Below, piece after piece: positions 1 through 13,700 of a stretch of DNA of 64,000 nt. The notes beneath the pieces are model-generated. The model had not been told where the DNA came from, did no database searches, and saw only the letters and a program-made list of their open reading frames with translations. Position numbers and translations under genes: made by a program. Position 1 is the stretch's first letter. The number at the start of each line of letters is the position of its first letter. The stretch comes from Rhea pennata (Eukaryota; Chordata; Aves; Rheiformes; Rheidae). The DNA lies in the NCBI RefSeq assembly GCF_028389875.1, contig NC_084669.1, forward strand, positions 6,657,501 through 6,721,500. Direction: 5' to 3'.

Positions 1-3000
1 CAAATGACTTCATAACAGAGCAGTAATAAAACAGCATGGAAATGAAATGACTACAATGCCAAGGCAAAAGTGCTAGGCAACAAATAAACATCAGAGTTGG
101 GTTTTAGATTCATTTTTAAGATTTAGCATCTTAAGGCAGCATTTGGTATCTATCTTGAGAGGCATACAATTATTAGCAAGACTTAAAAATTTATCTGTAA
201 GTATTAGCAGAATGAAGCAGAACACCCAGAGCACTCATTCTTTCTCTTCCAGGAAGAGAAATGACTTTCAGCAGTCTTTCTAGCAAAGCCATCCCAGCCA
301 GGCCCATACATATCATATGACTTTTCATCCATGCAAGGCATATATGGAAGTTGAAATGCAGAGATATTGATGGGTAATTTCATGTCTGCTTCAGCCAGCA
401 GATGCTTCTGCAATGCATTTGATGGAGGGAATGCTGAGGAATGTTGACCTTCTGGCCCCCCTGCCACTTCACTGTGATGAAAAATTGCTCAGGAACTCTG
501 AAGATACGTCCTCACTGATGAAGGCGAGAATGTCTTTTTTAGCTTGCTGGAATAAAGATTATAAAAGCAGAAAAGTTGCTGAACAACCCCCAGAACAGGG
601 TACAGTCCAGAGAATGATCATAAGACTGTGCAGTTTTAAGTCATAATTAGCAGAGGAGTCTTTGGCATGCACAAGCTCTGACTCGCTTTGATTGGAGACA
701 GTGTTGTCACTTACTAGTGACTCATTTCCTAACAGGGAAAAATAAATAAAACTGGAATCCCCATATACCTATTCTCAGCGTTTAATTGAGGATATGGAAG
801 ACGAAATGTCTCCTCTCTTGAAAGAAGGAAACAAATGAATTAAAAGCTCAAAAATCAAAAATGGATCAGTTCTTCCAATAAATCTCAAAGCTGAATATTA
901 AATCAGTCCAGCTGGCCCTTTCTCAAGCAGTGGGGATCTGCCATGCTCCAGATATGCTCTGAAGATATGTTTATGCAAACAGAGGATTTTTTAACAGCTT
1001 TCCTCAAAGGAAAGGACATTGTAAGTGCTACTGATGTTACTATGCTCAGCGAGTGGTGCATCAGCAGTGGGAGTTAAATTGGGAGTTCCTGCATGCCAAA
1101 GCACTGCCCAAACTAAAAGTCAGGGTCAATGCAACAGCCTCTGGAAGGTATGCCTGTGCTGGTGACTCCACTCTGGTTTCTCTCTAGAGAAACAGATGCT
1201 AACCACTGACACAGGGAATTGCAGATCTCTCCCTGTTTACATACCTCCTCTCTTTTTTCAGTTCTCTAATTGTACATAGACCTGTCAAGTTCAGATTATT
1301 CCGGCAAATTTTGGATTCAGATTTTGAATGTTGGATTTCGGTGCTGACGTAAACGAAATGCATCCAGGCCTTTAAGTTCATATATTGCTGGATATAACAT
1401 TGCCTTTAGGTCTTTTAAGAAAGGTTCTACCACAAAGCAGGGGAACAGAAAGCACTTTCCATAAAGGTCTTGACGATTAAAAAAAAAAAAAAAAAAAAAA
1501 AGATCTGCAGATGTTCTAAATTACTCATTACCAACACACTTAGCACACTGTGCTCAAGCTGTGGGCATCATAATTTTCTTCCTCCCTCTCCCCCTCAGGT
1601 TACATAATGCTCTACATGTTTACTTCCACTGAAATCTGGTAGCAATAGAATTTAACTTGGGCCAGAAGATCTTTATGTAATACGGGATTTGTGGTGGCCA
1701 AGCTGCTTGCACCTAGCAGTTTAACCACAAGCAGAAAGGCATTATATCTGGTCCCTCACAGCCAGGCACTTTCACACAAAGCTGTTGCATGCTTGCACAA
1801 AAGCACTGCCACTAAACAACACTCTATTCTCTCCTCTATTCACACATTCTCATTTTCTGATGCTTACACAGAAGAAAGTGCAAATAGTATTTATTTTATT
1901 TTAGTCATTATTTTATTTTAATTTTATTTTTAAAACTATTTAATAATGTCAATTGAGCCTCTCTCTGGAAACTCTGCAGATCTTCTTCCCACTCTTTTTT
2001 TGAAATAATACTGACAGGTCCCTACCTCCTAGAGCTGTGAGGATAAGATCATTAAAAACTACAAAGCAAGGTAAGCCATGCGAGTAGCTCATAAAAGGGA
2101 GCTGGGCATTTTACTTCCAGTCTGATGAAAGGATATGAGCCTGGATTACTGAAGGTAAGGAAGTGTACTGTAAAAGGGCTCTAACTAAAGAGACTTGGAC
2201 ATTCTTTAGGGATGGAGACAGATAGCAGGGTGCACTCTTTTAAAAAATACGTAAGTAGGTAAAAGCACTCTGAATCCACAGAATAAACATGGTAACAGTC
2301 ATCTGATATTATGCACAAGGAAATATTTCTAACATTATAAAGCAGTAATACTGTAGCTGTAGAGAGTACTGAATTCTCTAAATCCACAAGCTTACATATA
2401 CCACAAAATATGTATACACAACATACATTTACACTGTACAGGACATTCTGCACCTCAAATCTTGGCCATTCAGCTAGAAGAACGTGTTTGAAGGGCTGCA
2501 GATAACCAGAGGGGTAAAGGCATTTCATACGGCTGATGCTAATGTGGGCCCGAGGATCCTAGCCGCCAGGATGCTAGCAGAGCTCAGCCGGAGATCCCTG
2601 GGACAGGAGGACAGGCTGACATGAAGCCTCACAGAGGGCTGCTGATGAACCGTTCCCAGTAACTGGACTGCTGGGAATTACAAAGGTTCCACCTCAGAGG
2701 CCTTCCCGCTTCATGCCAGCCTTAAGGGTGTAACATAAAAGCCTGGTGCCCACAGGAAGCACTTGCCCTGGAACAACGTGCTTGTGGCTGTGTTTGAGAG
2801 CAGGTCTCACACGAGGCTGTGACAGAGCCTTTCCTCATCCTGGACCGCAGGGAGAGGCCACAGCGGGAATCCAGACCAAAGCACAGGTGGCCGCCCAAGT
2901 GGAAGAAAGTTGTAAGAAGCGATTATCCCAATCTTGCACCTGAAAACTCAGCCCAGGAAAATGCGTAAAGAATCTGCGTGTAAAAAGGAAAAAGGCACCT

Positions 3001-6000
3001 GCAAGCAGTTCTAGCCATCAGGTGAAAAATGACAATTCAGCTACACAAACTGGCCAAGAATGAGAGTGATCTGGTGGCCCAAGGAGCCATGACAGGACCC
3101 TCTGTGGAGAGAGCAGAGCAGCATGAGCTACTGGTCACTGAAAGCCAAGCTAGCAGGGACTTCCGCTAGCAAGGTGAGTCAACTGCTCATGACTTTAAAA
3201 TGCCATGACATGAGTTGCAGGGAGAAAGGATTTATTGCAGCTGGCACTTATAGCTGAAAATAATTTACCTTTTGCCTTTTTACGTTAAGCTATGCATACA
3301 TAGCTAGCTAAAAAACACCAAAAAATACCAGCATGACATGAAATATTGCGGTATTAACTTTAGGGGAAGATTGGTTGACTGAGCCCTTGCTGTTTTGTTC
3401 AGACCATAAGGCCTGAATGGCGTATTAGGAAGTACACTTTGGAAATATTTTTCTTCAAGCATGACATGTAAAGGTATGCCTGGAATGCACATCTTCAGAT
3501 TTCCACAAGTTTTGCATTATGAACACCAGACTTTGTATTTTCCTCAGTTTTAAAATTATTTTCTAAGGTGATAATACCACAATATGGACAGTTTGGGTTA
3601 CAAGAAATATTAGCCATGGTGGTCTCTCTGAGCTGATCTGACTTCCTGATAGCCCTCACAAACATTGAAATAAAAAATATAGAGAAGTTCCTAAGACCAA
3701 AATTGAGCTACGGATCTTCCCCAAGCTCAGGAATGTTTTGTAATTCTTCCAGTTGCTCGGGCCAGGTCTTCAGTTGCTGCAAATGAGCAGAAGTGGGTTT
3801 GCTGTGCCCAGACTCCTGCTCCCCACCCTCTCTAAAGAAAAGGCACAGAGCCAGGCCACACTGCAGGTCAGATCCAGCCCACAAGCCACCAGCTGCAGCT
3901 CCGTGGTCTGTTCCGACCACTGAGTATTCGGCAAGACTCTGCTGAGCTTCCCGCCCTCTCGCGAGGACGGAGGGGCAGCACTGAAACTCAAGGGAGGCAG
4001 CAGCTGTGCACAACCTTCCCGACAGACGGGGGCCGAGGGGAGGCTCTCTGGTGAGGAGAGGGGGGAGCCATAAGCAGCACTGACGGCAGGAGAAAGGAAA
4101 GTGATCTCCAAACTCCTCCTGCGCCAGCCTGTCCTTCCCCAGAGGCATGTCAATGCATACCACCACCACCCCCATTCGCTGAGGTCCCCAGAGTACTTAA
4201 ACATCAGCTTCCCGGGGAGGTCCCCTTAATCTTTGCTTATAAAGGGAATAAACAGAAAGGTCAAGTGAACTGCCTGCGATGTGACTTTCCAGAAAGGAAG
4301 AAGGTAGTCACTGCAGAGGAGTGCTGAAAACACTGCCCCTCAGAACTAAACAGTCAGACAAATTAGGCCATCAACTGTCAAGCAACAGATGAGTACCAAA
4401 GCAAAAAGGTTCAACCCAGAGCCCTCAAGTCCTTCTTTAGCTACCTAGTAGTATTTAACACTTTCCTTAAACACTGTGTATACACTAAGCATTTCTCTAT
4501 AACATATGGCGTCTGGTGTGTGGAGGACCTTGTGTATTAAAGATTCAATAGCACACAAGTCTCTAAAAGGAAAGCATTAGATGGACATCCAAAATGTTTG
4601 GCTTCAAATGTTGGACCAATTTGAAATTAAAACCATCCCACAAATATGTTCACCAAGAATGACATATAAAAATAAAAAACAGATATTATAGCTATGCAGG
4701 ACAAATAAATGGCTTCTAGCCTATAAACATCAAGTCTTCAGCTATGTTAATTCCTCCCACCACCACAAAGGTGAAAACACAGCCAAAAATCAAAGGGAAA
4801 TGCATTAGCTTCCTTTATATTAGAAGACTATGAAACCAATCCACATACATGAAAGGATTTGGGAAAAAAATCTGTAGAGAAACCTATCTTGCATTTGCAC
4901 ACTCCTAAGAAGCACTACAAACAATGGAGATAAAAAATGAAACTCTTTTAGAAGTAAGCCATTCAACCTAGGCATGTTCTGTTTCATTTTATTTAGAGTC
5001 TCAGCCAAGCCATAAAATTTGGATCTGACCTTTTCCCAAAGTTCAGAGCATTTTGAATCCAAAGATTTTGGTTTGGATCCAGCTCTAATGTTGTTATTGT
5101 ATGGGTCAAATATCTTATTATAATGTACTAACACAATAAGAGAAAGCTCACAGACTGGCCAGGGCTCCCTCTGCCAGTTAATCACAGAAAACGTTCACAA
5201 CAGTGGAAAGAAGGACAATGTAGTGGATACCAGAACTGGCCACAAATATCATAGCAGTTAGATGGCAGATTTGCAAATAATATCTATACTCTAGGTTTAG
5301 TAAATTCTGTAGGCTGAATGCCTATTAACTACTGTTACTGTGGTATCAAAAAGAACCTTCCAACTACTGTTGTATTTTTGTACTCCTTTTAGCTACCTGA
5401 TTTCAGAAGTTTCCATTCATACCCTATGCAAATAAAGACATCTTCTATTCATCTCTCACCTCCTTACCAATACCGGGTGGAAAAGACTGAAGATCATGCA
5501 CAATTTGAATCAAACTACATATAAACTCTAGTGTGAACTGGAACAGTCCTGTTTCTTGCAGGGACATAAATAGGAGCCGCAATTATAAGCTGGCATTGCT
5601 TTAAAAAACATCATGTAAAGTACATGAAGTTGAAAAATGTATCACAGCAATGATGACATACAGAAGTAAAGATCTTTAACATTATAATTATAATTTATAT
5701 GTAAAGGTTTTACTATGAAGATCTTAAAGCACTTCTAAAATGTCTTACAGTGTCTCCATTCTGGCAGGAAACTGTGTTCATTGACAGGGAAATAGAGGTA
5801 AAGGTGATGAAATGATTTGCTACAGACTCAGCAGGACACTGACAGCATTTGGGCACAAAATAGAACTTGAGTTCTTCCCTGAGCTAGACAGGACTTATAC
5901 TTCCTCAGACAAGACTTAACTATAACATAGGAAAATCATGAAATTTTCAATTGCCTGAAAGCTTACCTCATCAATAAGCCCAAATCATGACTTCCAAAGC

Positions 6001-7246
6001 CTAATCACTTGGCTTTTCTTCTCATTTTTATGCATTGACAGCAGCACACTTTTCTCATTTTGCTTTACATCTGTACTGCAATACGCTGATTTTAGTGCAG
6101 GGTCTCTGCCTACGCATAGACAAAGGGTTTGACCTGGTGAGTACAAATGAGAACTGGGCTTTCTTTGCAGGAACAAGTTGTTATGGTTCATTTTAAAACC
6201 CTGAAGGAAGCACAGGATGTCTAAGAAAAACATACTGTAGAGCTGAATGAATGAGGCATCAATTTCCTTGACAGAGATGTCCTGCCTGGCTGCTTTGCTC
6301 TTCTTGTATTTTTGATACACAGTTTGGTGCCTTCATTCTGTGATAGTGGGACCTCTGCCAGGTGTTGCTACAGACATTCATAGTGAATGGCTTCAAGTGT
6401 GAAATCAACCCACTTTTCTCTTTTTTTTTGAGTAGAGAACTCTCTTTGTGATCCAAATAAACTTTGAAGAAGGCTTCAAGCCAACTTCGTCACTGTTTGT
6501 TCTTACGTAACCCGACCAGGAACACTCAGTACCCAAAACTAACAACAATTCTCCTCTATACCTAAAAAACTGCATTTACTTTGAACTTATCAGTAGCAAA
6601 AGCCTGTCATCTTTGGACATCATCCACTAGAACTGCCCAAGACAACTTACTTATTATTTTTCAGTGCCGACGATAATGGACTTGGTATTGTCCACATTTA
6701 TCAGAACGGATTTGTTACTCAAGATGCAGATAATAAGAAACAATTCCTTGCTTAGTGGGTCCAAATATTTTGCTGTTGAACTAAACTGACTTTTTACATT
6801 ATATCCAGGCATGAAATCCATGGCTTCAGGAATTCAAAGTAATCATACTTTGCGCTCACTTTTCAGAGCAGAGATGAGACCTAACCACACAGGTTAGCTT
6901 CTGTCTTTCCTTATTGTTTGCGGCCTCTGTATTGTTTGCTCTATCACTTCTTGTCTTTACACTGATTTTTTTCCAGACTTTAACACATTATCAACAGCTG
7001 TGTCATCCTCGGTGCCCAAATTGCACTCAGTTTGCAGCAGGAGAGACGGAAGTTTTCAAGATCGACTACTACACATTTGACTGCCTCCAGGAGGAGCTCA
7101 AGAGTGACAGATCCTGCTCACTTCATTCCCCAAACAGACAGCCCTGCCACTGAGGGACTCCCCGAGCCAAATCCTCTCCCATACCAAACGGAGTCACCCT
7201 GGCCACTGGAGGCATAGCTTACATCCCAACAGGTATCCACTGCTGA

Positions 7247-7293
<47 letters not shown>
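7247..7293. repeat. (TA)n microsatellite
   Basis: Almost pure AT dinucleotide tract interrupted by one C near its start. Confidence 0.95.
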
Positions 7294-7300
<7 letters not shown>

Positions 7301-8947
7301 ATTTTTTGCCTAGTTTGCATAGATTCATTACAGACCCCTCCCAGAGACAGGCGGGAAAGAAGGGACAGATCTCCCTAGTCTGAAGGGAGAGCTCCTCCAC
7401 ATCCAGCTGGAGGGAGATGGGCAGAAACGGGTTCAGGCAGCACAGGGGAGGTTGCACACCAGCTACTTGAGGTGTTTGACTTCAGTGTGACTGGAATCAT
7501 GCCAAGTGAGCAAGCTCTGTTCCCAAAAGGGGAGTTCCCAGCACAGGAGTCCCAGTGGGATGGGTTGGGTGCCTCCCAGTGGGTGCTTCAGAGGACTTCC
7601 CTGGATGTCTGGCAGAGTCTAAAGCAGACTGTGAATACTCTGCAGCAAGTAGCCCTGTTTCAGACAGCAGAGACCAGTTGTCTGCCAGGTATTGCTCTCA
7701 AACTGCTGGTCTGTTTTTTCCTCAGTGGCTTACTTAAAATCTGACTAGCAGCTGCTATCTTGAGCCAACAAAGGCACCGAAGGGCGACCATCAGCGAGAG
7801 AAGCACAGGCTGCTTTAGGGCACGCAAAGAAGCCAGAATCTCCTCCTGAAGCTGTTAACAAATTTATAACCACTCCAGAGCAGGCACAGAGGGAGAACTG
7901 TAACACGTACTCACTGGCGGGTTACACATACACAGCTGAAACTGCTGGGTGACAGTCAAGCACAAGTCCCAGAATGTTTAACCTACATAAAGGGCTTTAA
8001 GTTTAAAATGAAATGAAATAAAAACAGCATTTAACTGCACATACAGCTTGCTACCACCTCTGGTGGCCAAGCCAAAAGTATTAGGTAGAGTTAACTTTGG
8101 CTGACACCACAGCATTTACTGTTTAATTTCCTGATACTTAAAAAATAATTTTTTAAAAATATCTGTATCTTGAATATATCTGTGTTACCAGGAACAGCTC
8201 CTTATTTCTTTAACAACAGCTGTGTTCTTGAATTCACATTTCACAAATTTTTCTCCTCCTAAACTCCACTCCATACAGCAGCACCCACAGCATCTTGGCA
8301 TAAACCTCCCTCCCTTGGACAAACATGTCACTAGACATTTCTGGCAGGCTGTCCTCTCATAGATAACTGGCATGCCAAACTAAGAATAGGATTAGTTGCC
8401 TCTTTAGCTACTTGGTCCAGGTGCCTGCAGAAGGTCATTTGGTGTGGTAGTTCAGCTTCTCAGAGACAGAAAGAAGAGAGATCCAGGCTGCATCTCTAGC
8501 AAATTACTAGGAACCATGTAGAAGCATGCATGGGTGTTTGGGTCAAACACAACAAAAATCAGTGCTAAGCATCAGGCTTCAGCTGTCTGGCAATCCCCGG
8601 CTAGCACAAGGAATAAACCTCCCCCCAAAATTTTAGTATGAGACAGTCAAAGCACTGCAGATTTCTCTGAATCATCTGTCTCTAGTTATTGTCAAAGAAA
8701 AATACATGGATTGGAAGATCATTGGTATGGTCCAGGGTGCAACTCCTTTTTAGGCACATATGCCTGCAGCTCTTATGTGCCTAATAAAATAGACAAATAG
8801 TACAAATTATATAATTAAAAGGTAAAATTTCAAGGAAACAAGTTAAGCCTCCACTGGAGAGTCAGATGCAGTCTAGGTGTGCTTCTTCATAAAACATTTG
8901 CAAGAGGTCCCAAAGCTTCATGATATTTTGTGGCATTCTGCAAATCA

Positions 8948-8949
<2 letters not shown>

Positions 8950-8984
<35 letters not shown>
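8950..8984. repeat. 35-base T homopolymer
   Basis: Uninterrupted T run. No retroelement body was recognised next to it, so it is not clearly a poly(A) tail of a minus-strand insertion. Confidence 0.9.
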
Positions 8985-8985
<1 letters not shown>

Positions 8986-10207
8986 TGAACGTATCAAGTG
9001 GCATGAGATAAAAGTCATATTCTGTGAAGAGATGCCTGAGAGGAAATAAGGAGATAGAAATTTTGCATCAAGCAAAGGAATCAAGCATTTCAAAAGGCAC
9101 AATGCAAAGACAAAGGTTACATACATGTCAGACAGTATTGTGAAGCAAATGAGAGATTGAACATTAGAGGGAGGAGAGTTGGTGTACTTTGAGATGAAGA
9201 TACAAGAATTTGACCTTACTGCAGTAAGAAGGCCATCTGAAAACCCTAAAAAAGGATACAGCAGCAAAGGAATCACAGCTGGGAAACTGTTGAGTAGGAC
9301 TGTTGACTCTCCCAGAAATTTCAAGAGGTTTCTGTCATTAATGCAAATGAACTCTGCAACACTGTATTAAAGAGGTGATTGTGTATTTCTATGTATGAGT
9401 ACGTATAAGTAAGTACAACGTAGATATGAGTTACAGAGAGAGAGTATAGAAGTGCAGTTATTCGGTGATAGGCATTTTGATTGTTTTCATCTCACTTCCC
9501 ATGAATAGTTTTAAAGAGATCTGCAGTCTCTGCCAACATGTAGTGGCAAAACTGGAAGAAAATAACCACATGCAAAAATATCCACTTTGTCAAGCGGAGG
9601 CTTCCTCTCTCGGTGTGCATATGACAGAGTAATTCCTCTGTCATTGTGTTCCTGGGACACCAGTTGTCCCCCAGAACAACTCGACTGGCCAGGCCACAGT
9701 TCCTGACTAGGTTCCAGCCACACGATCAGCTTGCCAGGCATGCACAGTTAAGATCTCAGAACCAGCCTATGTCCCCATCTTATCCTTGATCCAACATTTC
9801 CGTGACTTCCCCGATGTTCTTTCTTACGTGACTGCATGCTGCACGTTAGATCCGAAGTTTTGGTGGAGAAACAAGTCCACTGAAGTCAGAAAACAAAGCC
9901 AGAGCTCGCTGCAGTTTGGCCCACCTCCCAGCAAGATAAGCCTTTGTGAGCCATGCGGGCACTGACACACCCTGGACTGCTCTTACAGTGCAGCTATCTG
10001 CTGTGGCCAGCAAGAATTTCCCGATTGCTACCAGGCTGCACACCATGGCTACTCATGACTTCATGATAAATATGTGGCAACAGCTGTTTCCACATACGCA
10101 AGGGAACCATACGCAAGGACTAAGATAAGGGACTGAAATTCTCAAAGTGAGAAGTGAAGTGAGATACAGACAAAAAAAGCTTGAAGGGGCACCATTTCAG
10201 ATGGCCT

Positions 10208-10234
10208 AACTGTGTGCTTAACACACAGTTAAGC
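10208..10234. repeat. Overlapping inverted repeats
   Basis: AACTGTGT (10208-10215) pairs with ACACAGTT (10223-10230), and GCTTAAC (10216-10222) pairs with GTTAAGC (10228-10234). The two stems overlap and are mutually exclusive. No function is evident. Confidence 0.5.
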
Positions 10235-10567
10235 AAATGTGTTTCCAGGCGGTAGAAGGAAGGGACAGAAAAGTGACCTTTCCTATTAAGAATTACATAT
10301 TTGTTTTGTTTCCCTACAAGTTATTTTTTCTGGCATAGTGACATACAAAACATGTTGAACTTTCTAAGGAAATTGTTATTAAAGCACTGAACATTACTGT
10401 GAGGGAACTTTGAAAAACAGAACAATTAGGCATTTCAAAGTTTATCTAACTTAATCACTAGTACACTTCAGACTTGTCACAACTAAATGCAACAAGTTTC
10501 AGGGCCAGTTTGATGATTCATGTACATGATTACCTTGGACATAGGAAGAAGAGACTCCTCAAAAATC

Positions 10568-10707
10568 TATGATCATAGAATTGGTAAGGTTGGAAGGCAC
10601 CTCTGGAGATCATCTAGTCCAACCCCAAACAAGTGGCCCATACGGGGATCAAACCCATGACCTTGGCTTTATTAGTACCATGCGCTAACCAACTGAGCTA
10701 AACCTAA
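10568..10707 (-). mobile_element. tRNA-Ile-headed SINE with CR1 tail (TguSINE1-like)
   Basis: Read on the minus strand, the 5' part (about 10706-10634) is a degenerate tRNA-Ile. It has A box TAGCTCAGTTGG, anticodon region TACTAATAAAG, B box GGTTTGATCC and a 3' end GTATGGGCCA. It then runs directly into a CR1 3' end (TTGGACTAGATGATCTCCAG, then TTCCAACC), finishing in the octamer-type tail ATTCTATGAT. A tRNA-Ile head joined to a CR1 tail is the structure described for TguSINE1 of songbirds, which uses CR1 reverse transcriptase in trans. The tRNA 5' acceptor strand is decayed, so this is a SINE and not a tRNA gene. It lies inside GRK5 intron 1 in the same orientation as GRK5. Confidence 0.82.
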
Positions 10708-13700
10708 CTCCCTAACATTGTCTATAAAGTACCTTCCAGCTCCCTGCTGCAGACTACTAGTGCATATCCTGGGGAAGAAAGGCTTTCCAAGACAAGGGCA
10801 CTTTGCCAAAGCCCTAAGAGCCCAAGCCTCGACGGAGTCAATCATAGCAGTTCTGCAGAGCAGGGAATCCAGTAACACCAGACCCTGGCAGAGTCAACCA
10901 TCCCAGGTACTAGGCCAGTTCTCACACTGAGACACAGCACTGGCAAAGTAACTGCAGAAACCAGGGCTCGTGGGAAAGATGTTATATGTTTTACTTTCAT
11001 TATAGTTCATCACTTCAACTTAACTTCTACCAAGTTCCCCATGAAAATTTTACCAGGACATTGCCAGTATTTAAGGCTCTCAAAAAATTCAGCCAGACAA
11101 AAGAGGAAATTTCATGCAGCATAGATAAAGTCTGAAGGAGGGGTTTCTGCTAGATAACAGGAGAGAGGCGTAATACTGCGGGCATGGGTTAACCCCTCTG
11201 CTAAGCCCCTTGCACAAACTTTTCAAAGGTGTTAAAACAGTGAGGATATGCTACAAGCATCTGCTTCTCTCCCTCGTATTTTTAGCTACTGCGCAGCACG
11301 AACACTCGTTATGTAAAGTGCTGTTATCACATCAGCAGATACAGACTTCAGCTGCTTTTGGCCCTCAGTACAAATCCCACTGAAGTCAATAGCAGATTTC
11401 CTATTGATGCCAAGGAGTATGGATCAGAGACTAGCTGAGCAGAAGGGTAATAGTTAAAAATGCACAGAAGAATCATAAAGGAAGCATTCTTCACTAAACT
11501 AGAGAGCTAACTATTTTCTTCTAAGTTGCTCTACAAAAACAGGCATGGGTAATTCATTCAGTTGTTCCTACGGTGGTGGTATTGAACGGTATGATTCCGC
11601 TACCTTCAGGCATTTTACAGAAGCCGATCGGCTTCCCATCTTATCTGAAGCCAAATTGCTTTCCTTCCATGAAAATAAAATGTAAAATTCTGTTTGAATT
11701 GTATTCAAGGTCTTTAAGAGGACAGAACACCACAGAGAAGATGTCACCCTGCTATGCCTGGAACATGAGGCATCTCTGACTAGAAACCCTTATGGAGACA
11801 TAATTTGTAGAGGTAAATACGCCAATGTAATTGCATTATTTGCTACTAAATCAAAACAATAAACTTGAGTTTGACTGTAGGTGAAGACAGGACCTAAAAT
11901 ACAATGGGGTTTTTCAGACAGATTACGGAAATTTTCATATAGAAGCATGAGAGAACAGAAAAGATGTAAGTGCAAACGACTGCGGCGCGGTGCAGAGCCA
12001 ATTCTCTAAGTGGACAATTATTTTAGTCTGAGAAAGAGTAAGGTGCATTTGCCATGAAGGAATGTGTGTGAGACAGCATGGTGCTGAAAGGTGCTGCACT
12101 GAGCCTGCCAAGCCTCTCTTGTGCAATACCTTTTTTTAGAAACTGTGGCAAGAAGTTAAAATGTTGAGGGGAAAAAACAAGAAAACAAGCTGGGACATAA
12201 CTTAGGTACAGAAAGTCAGGATTCATTGAAGGAGGCTCCTATGGCTTCTGCAAGAAACAGAAGCTTTGATTCTCAGGTAGAGGGTCACATCTGGAAGCAA
12301 AGCACACCACAGGTGTGGACTGAAAGACAGATCAAAGAAAAGTGGTTTGGTACATAGAGGAATTGCATACATTGTTCAGGCACCTAGATGAAGGAAGGTT
12401 TCTCCTGGAGTTTTGAGTGCAATTCTGTGAAACAACAACAAAAAAAGTATAGTATATACTGGGTATAGTACTTCCCTTTTCTGAAACAAGATAAAATTCA
12501 TTTCATATTTAGCAGTCAGCTGTCTCACAGCACTTCTTAAGTGCAACACTCCTTCTCACAGGCCAAGGCTGCATCACTCCTGGAGAGGCATCATGGCAAG
12601 AGAGCTCAGCGGGTGTCACCACCGCGATGCTGACCCACCCCCACCACAGGTCTGCTCGGAGGCTCTGCAACGCACTTCTTCGCCAAGGGCTGTCGAATGC
12701 TCTTCAGCAAACTCTGAGGTTGTGTTCCAGCCACCATGAGGAGCCAATATTAACAGCTATTTCAATTGACACTAGGAGGCACAAAAATTAAATACCCCCT
12801 GAAATGAACAAGAGGTAGTAGATTGAACTCAGAAATATGACTTCAGAGTCTCCATAACATCAATTAAATACTGCATCAGATGCCTCCAACTTAGGTTTGA
12901 AAAGGCTTGGGCTAGGGTTTTACAACTGTACTTCTTTAGAAATAGAAGGTTTAATACAGGTTAGATTTTGCAACAAATAGCATGTCTTCAAAATTCCAGA
13001 AATACAAGATTTCATCTCCTGAATGGCTAAAACAAATATGCAAAACAAAAAACAAGCAAACCCATGGAGAAATTACAAAACCTATGGAACTGCAAAGGGT
13101 TTTAGAACCTAAAATCTAGATTTAGCACACAAATAAGTAGGATTTCCAAAGAATCCTATTGCTTTCATTCCCATTCAATGCTAGACATCTTTTCCACATA
13201 GGAAAAGAATCTTTTTAAGTTTCATTAATGTCAGTTTTGTATATACCAATAGACTGTGTGTATATAGGAGAGAAGGGAGTATACTACACAGCTGGGAGCT
13301 TTCTTCACTAATTACTTGTTTTCTCTTTCTGAGCAAAATAAATACAACAACAAAATTCAACAGGGCATAACAGCACATTAAGGCTGCACATTTTCCATCA
13401 GACTCCACCAGTATTTGTCTCAGTCATGCTTAGGCCAAGACCCCCAGTCCATGGCATCATTCATATCATACACATCATTCATATAGCTCCTATTCCAAAA
13501 TAGGAGCTATAATAATGTATGCACACACATATAGTAAAACAATTAAAATACTCTGACTTTGAGCAAGGTAAGGTAGTGATGCTGGAATGCTAGTTAATCA
13601 GATGTTATATTACTTAAGAAAGAAACTCCTGTGTCAGCAGCATTGAATCATTTTGTCCTAAATAAAGAAGCCTGTTACATCTGCTTAACTTGAAAGATTT

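Larger units (their letters stand above)
1..10560 (-). other. GRK5 intron 1, left part
   Basis: AT-rich intronic sequence with no convincing exon on either strand. It contains a 23-base A run (1479-1501), a TA-dinucleotide tract (7247-7293) and a 35-base T run (8950-8984). Two blocks are richer in GC than their surroundings (about 2540-3240 and 3700-4200) and are not explained by any repeat I recognise. The short open frames here lack family similarity. Assignment to GRK5 is by position, since the splice donor of exon 1 faces this way and no other gene intervenes. Confidence 0.6.

Noticed and set aside
3708-4175. 155-codon minus-strand frame as a GRK5 exon or novel gene
   Set aside because: Not similar to any part of GRK5. 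A second overlapping frame of similar length shows that composition, not selection, keeps it open.
6914-7153. Possible exon encoding a hydrophobic segment plus Cys-rich tail, with TTTTTTCCAG near 6975
   Set aside because: No known family, opposite strand to GRK5, no convincing partner exon, and it runs out next to a TA microsatellite.
10634-10706. A tRNA-Ile gene
   Set aside because: The 5' acceptor strand does not pair with the 3' end, and the sequence continues straight into a CR1 tail, so it is the head of a SINE.
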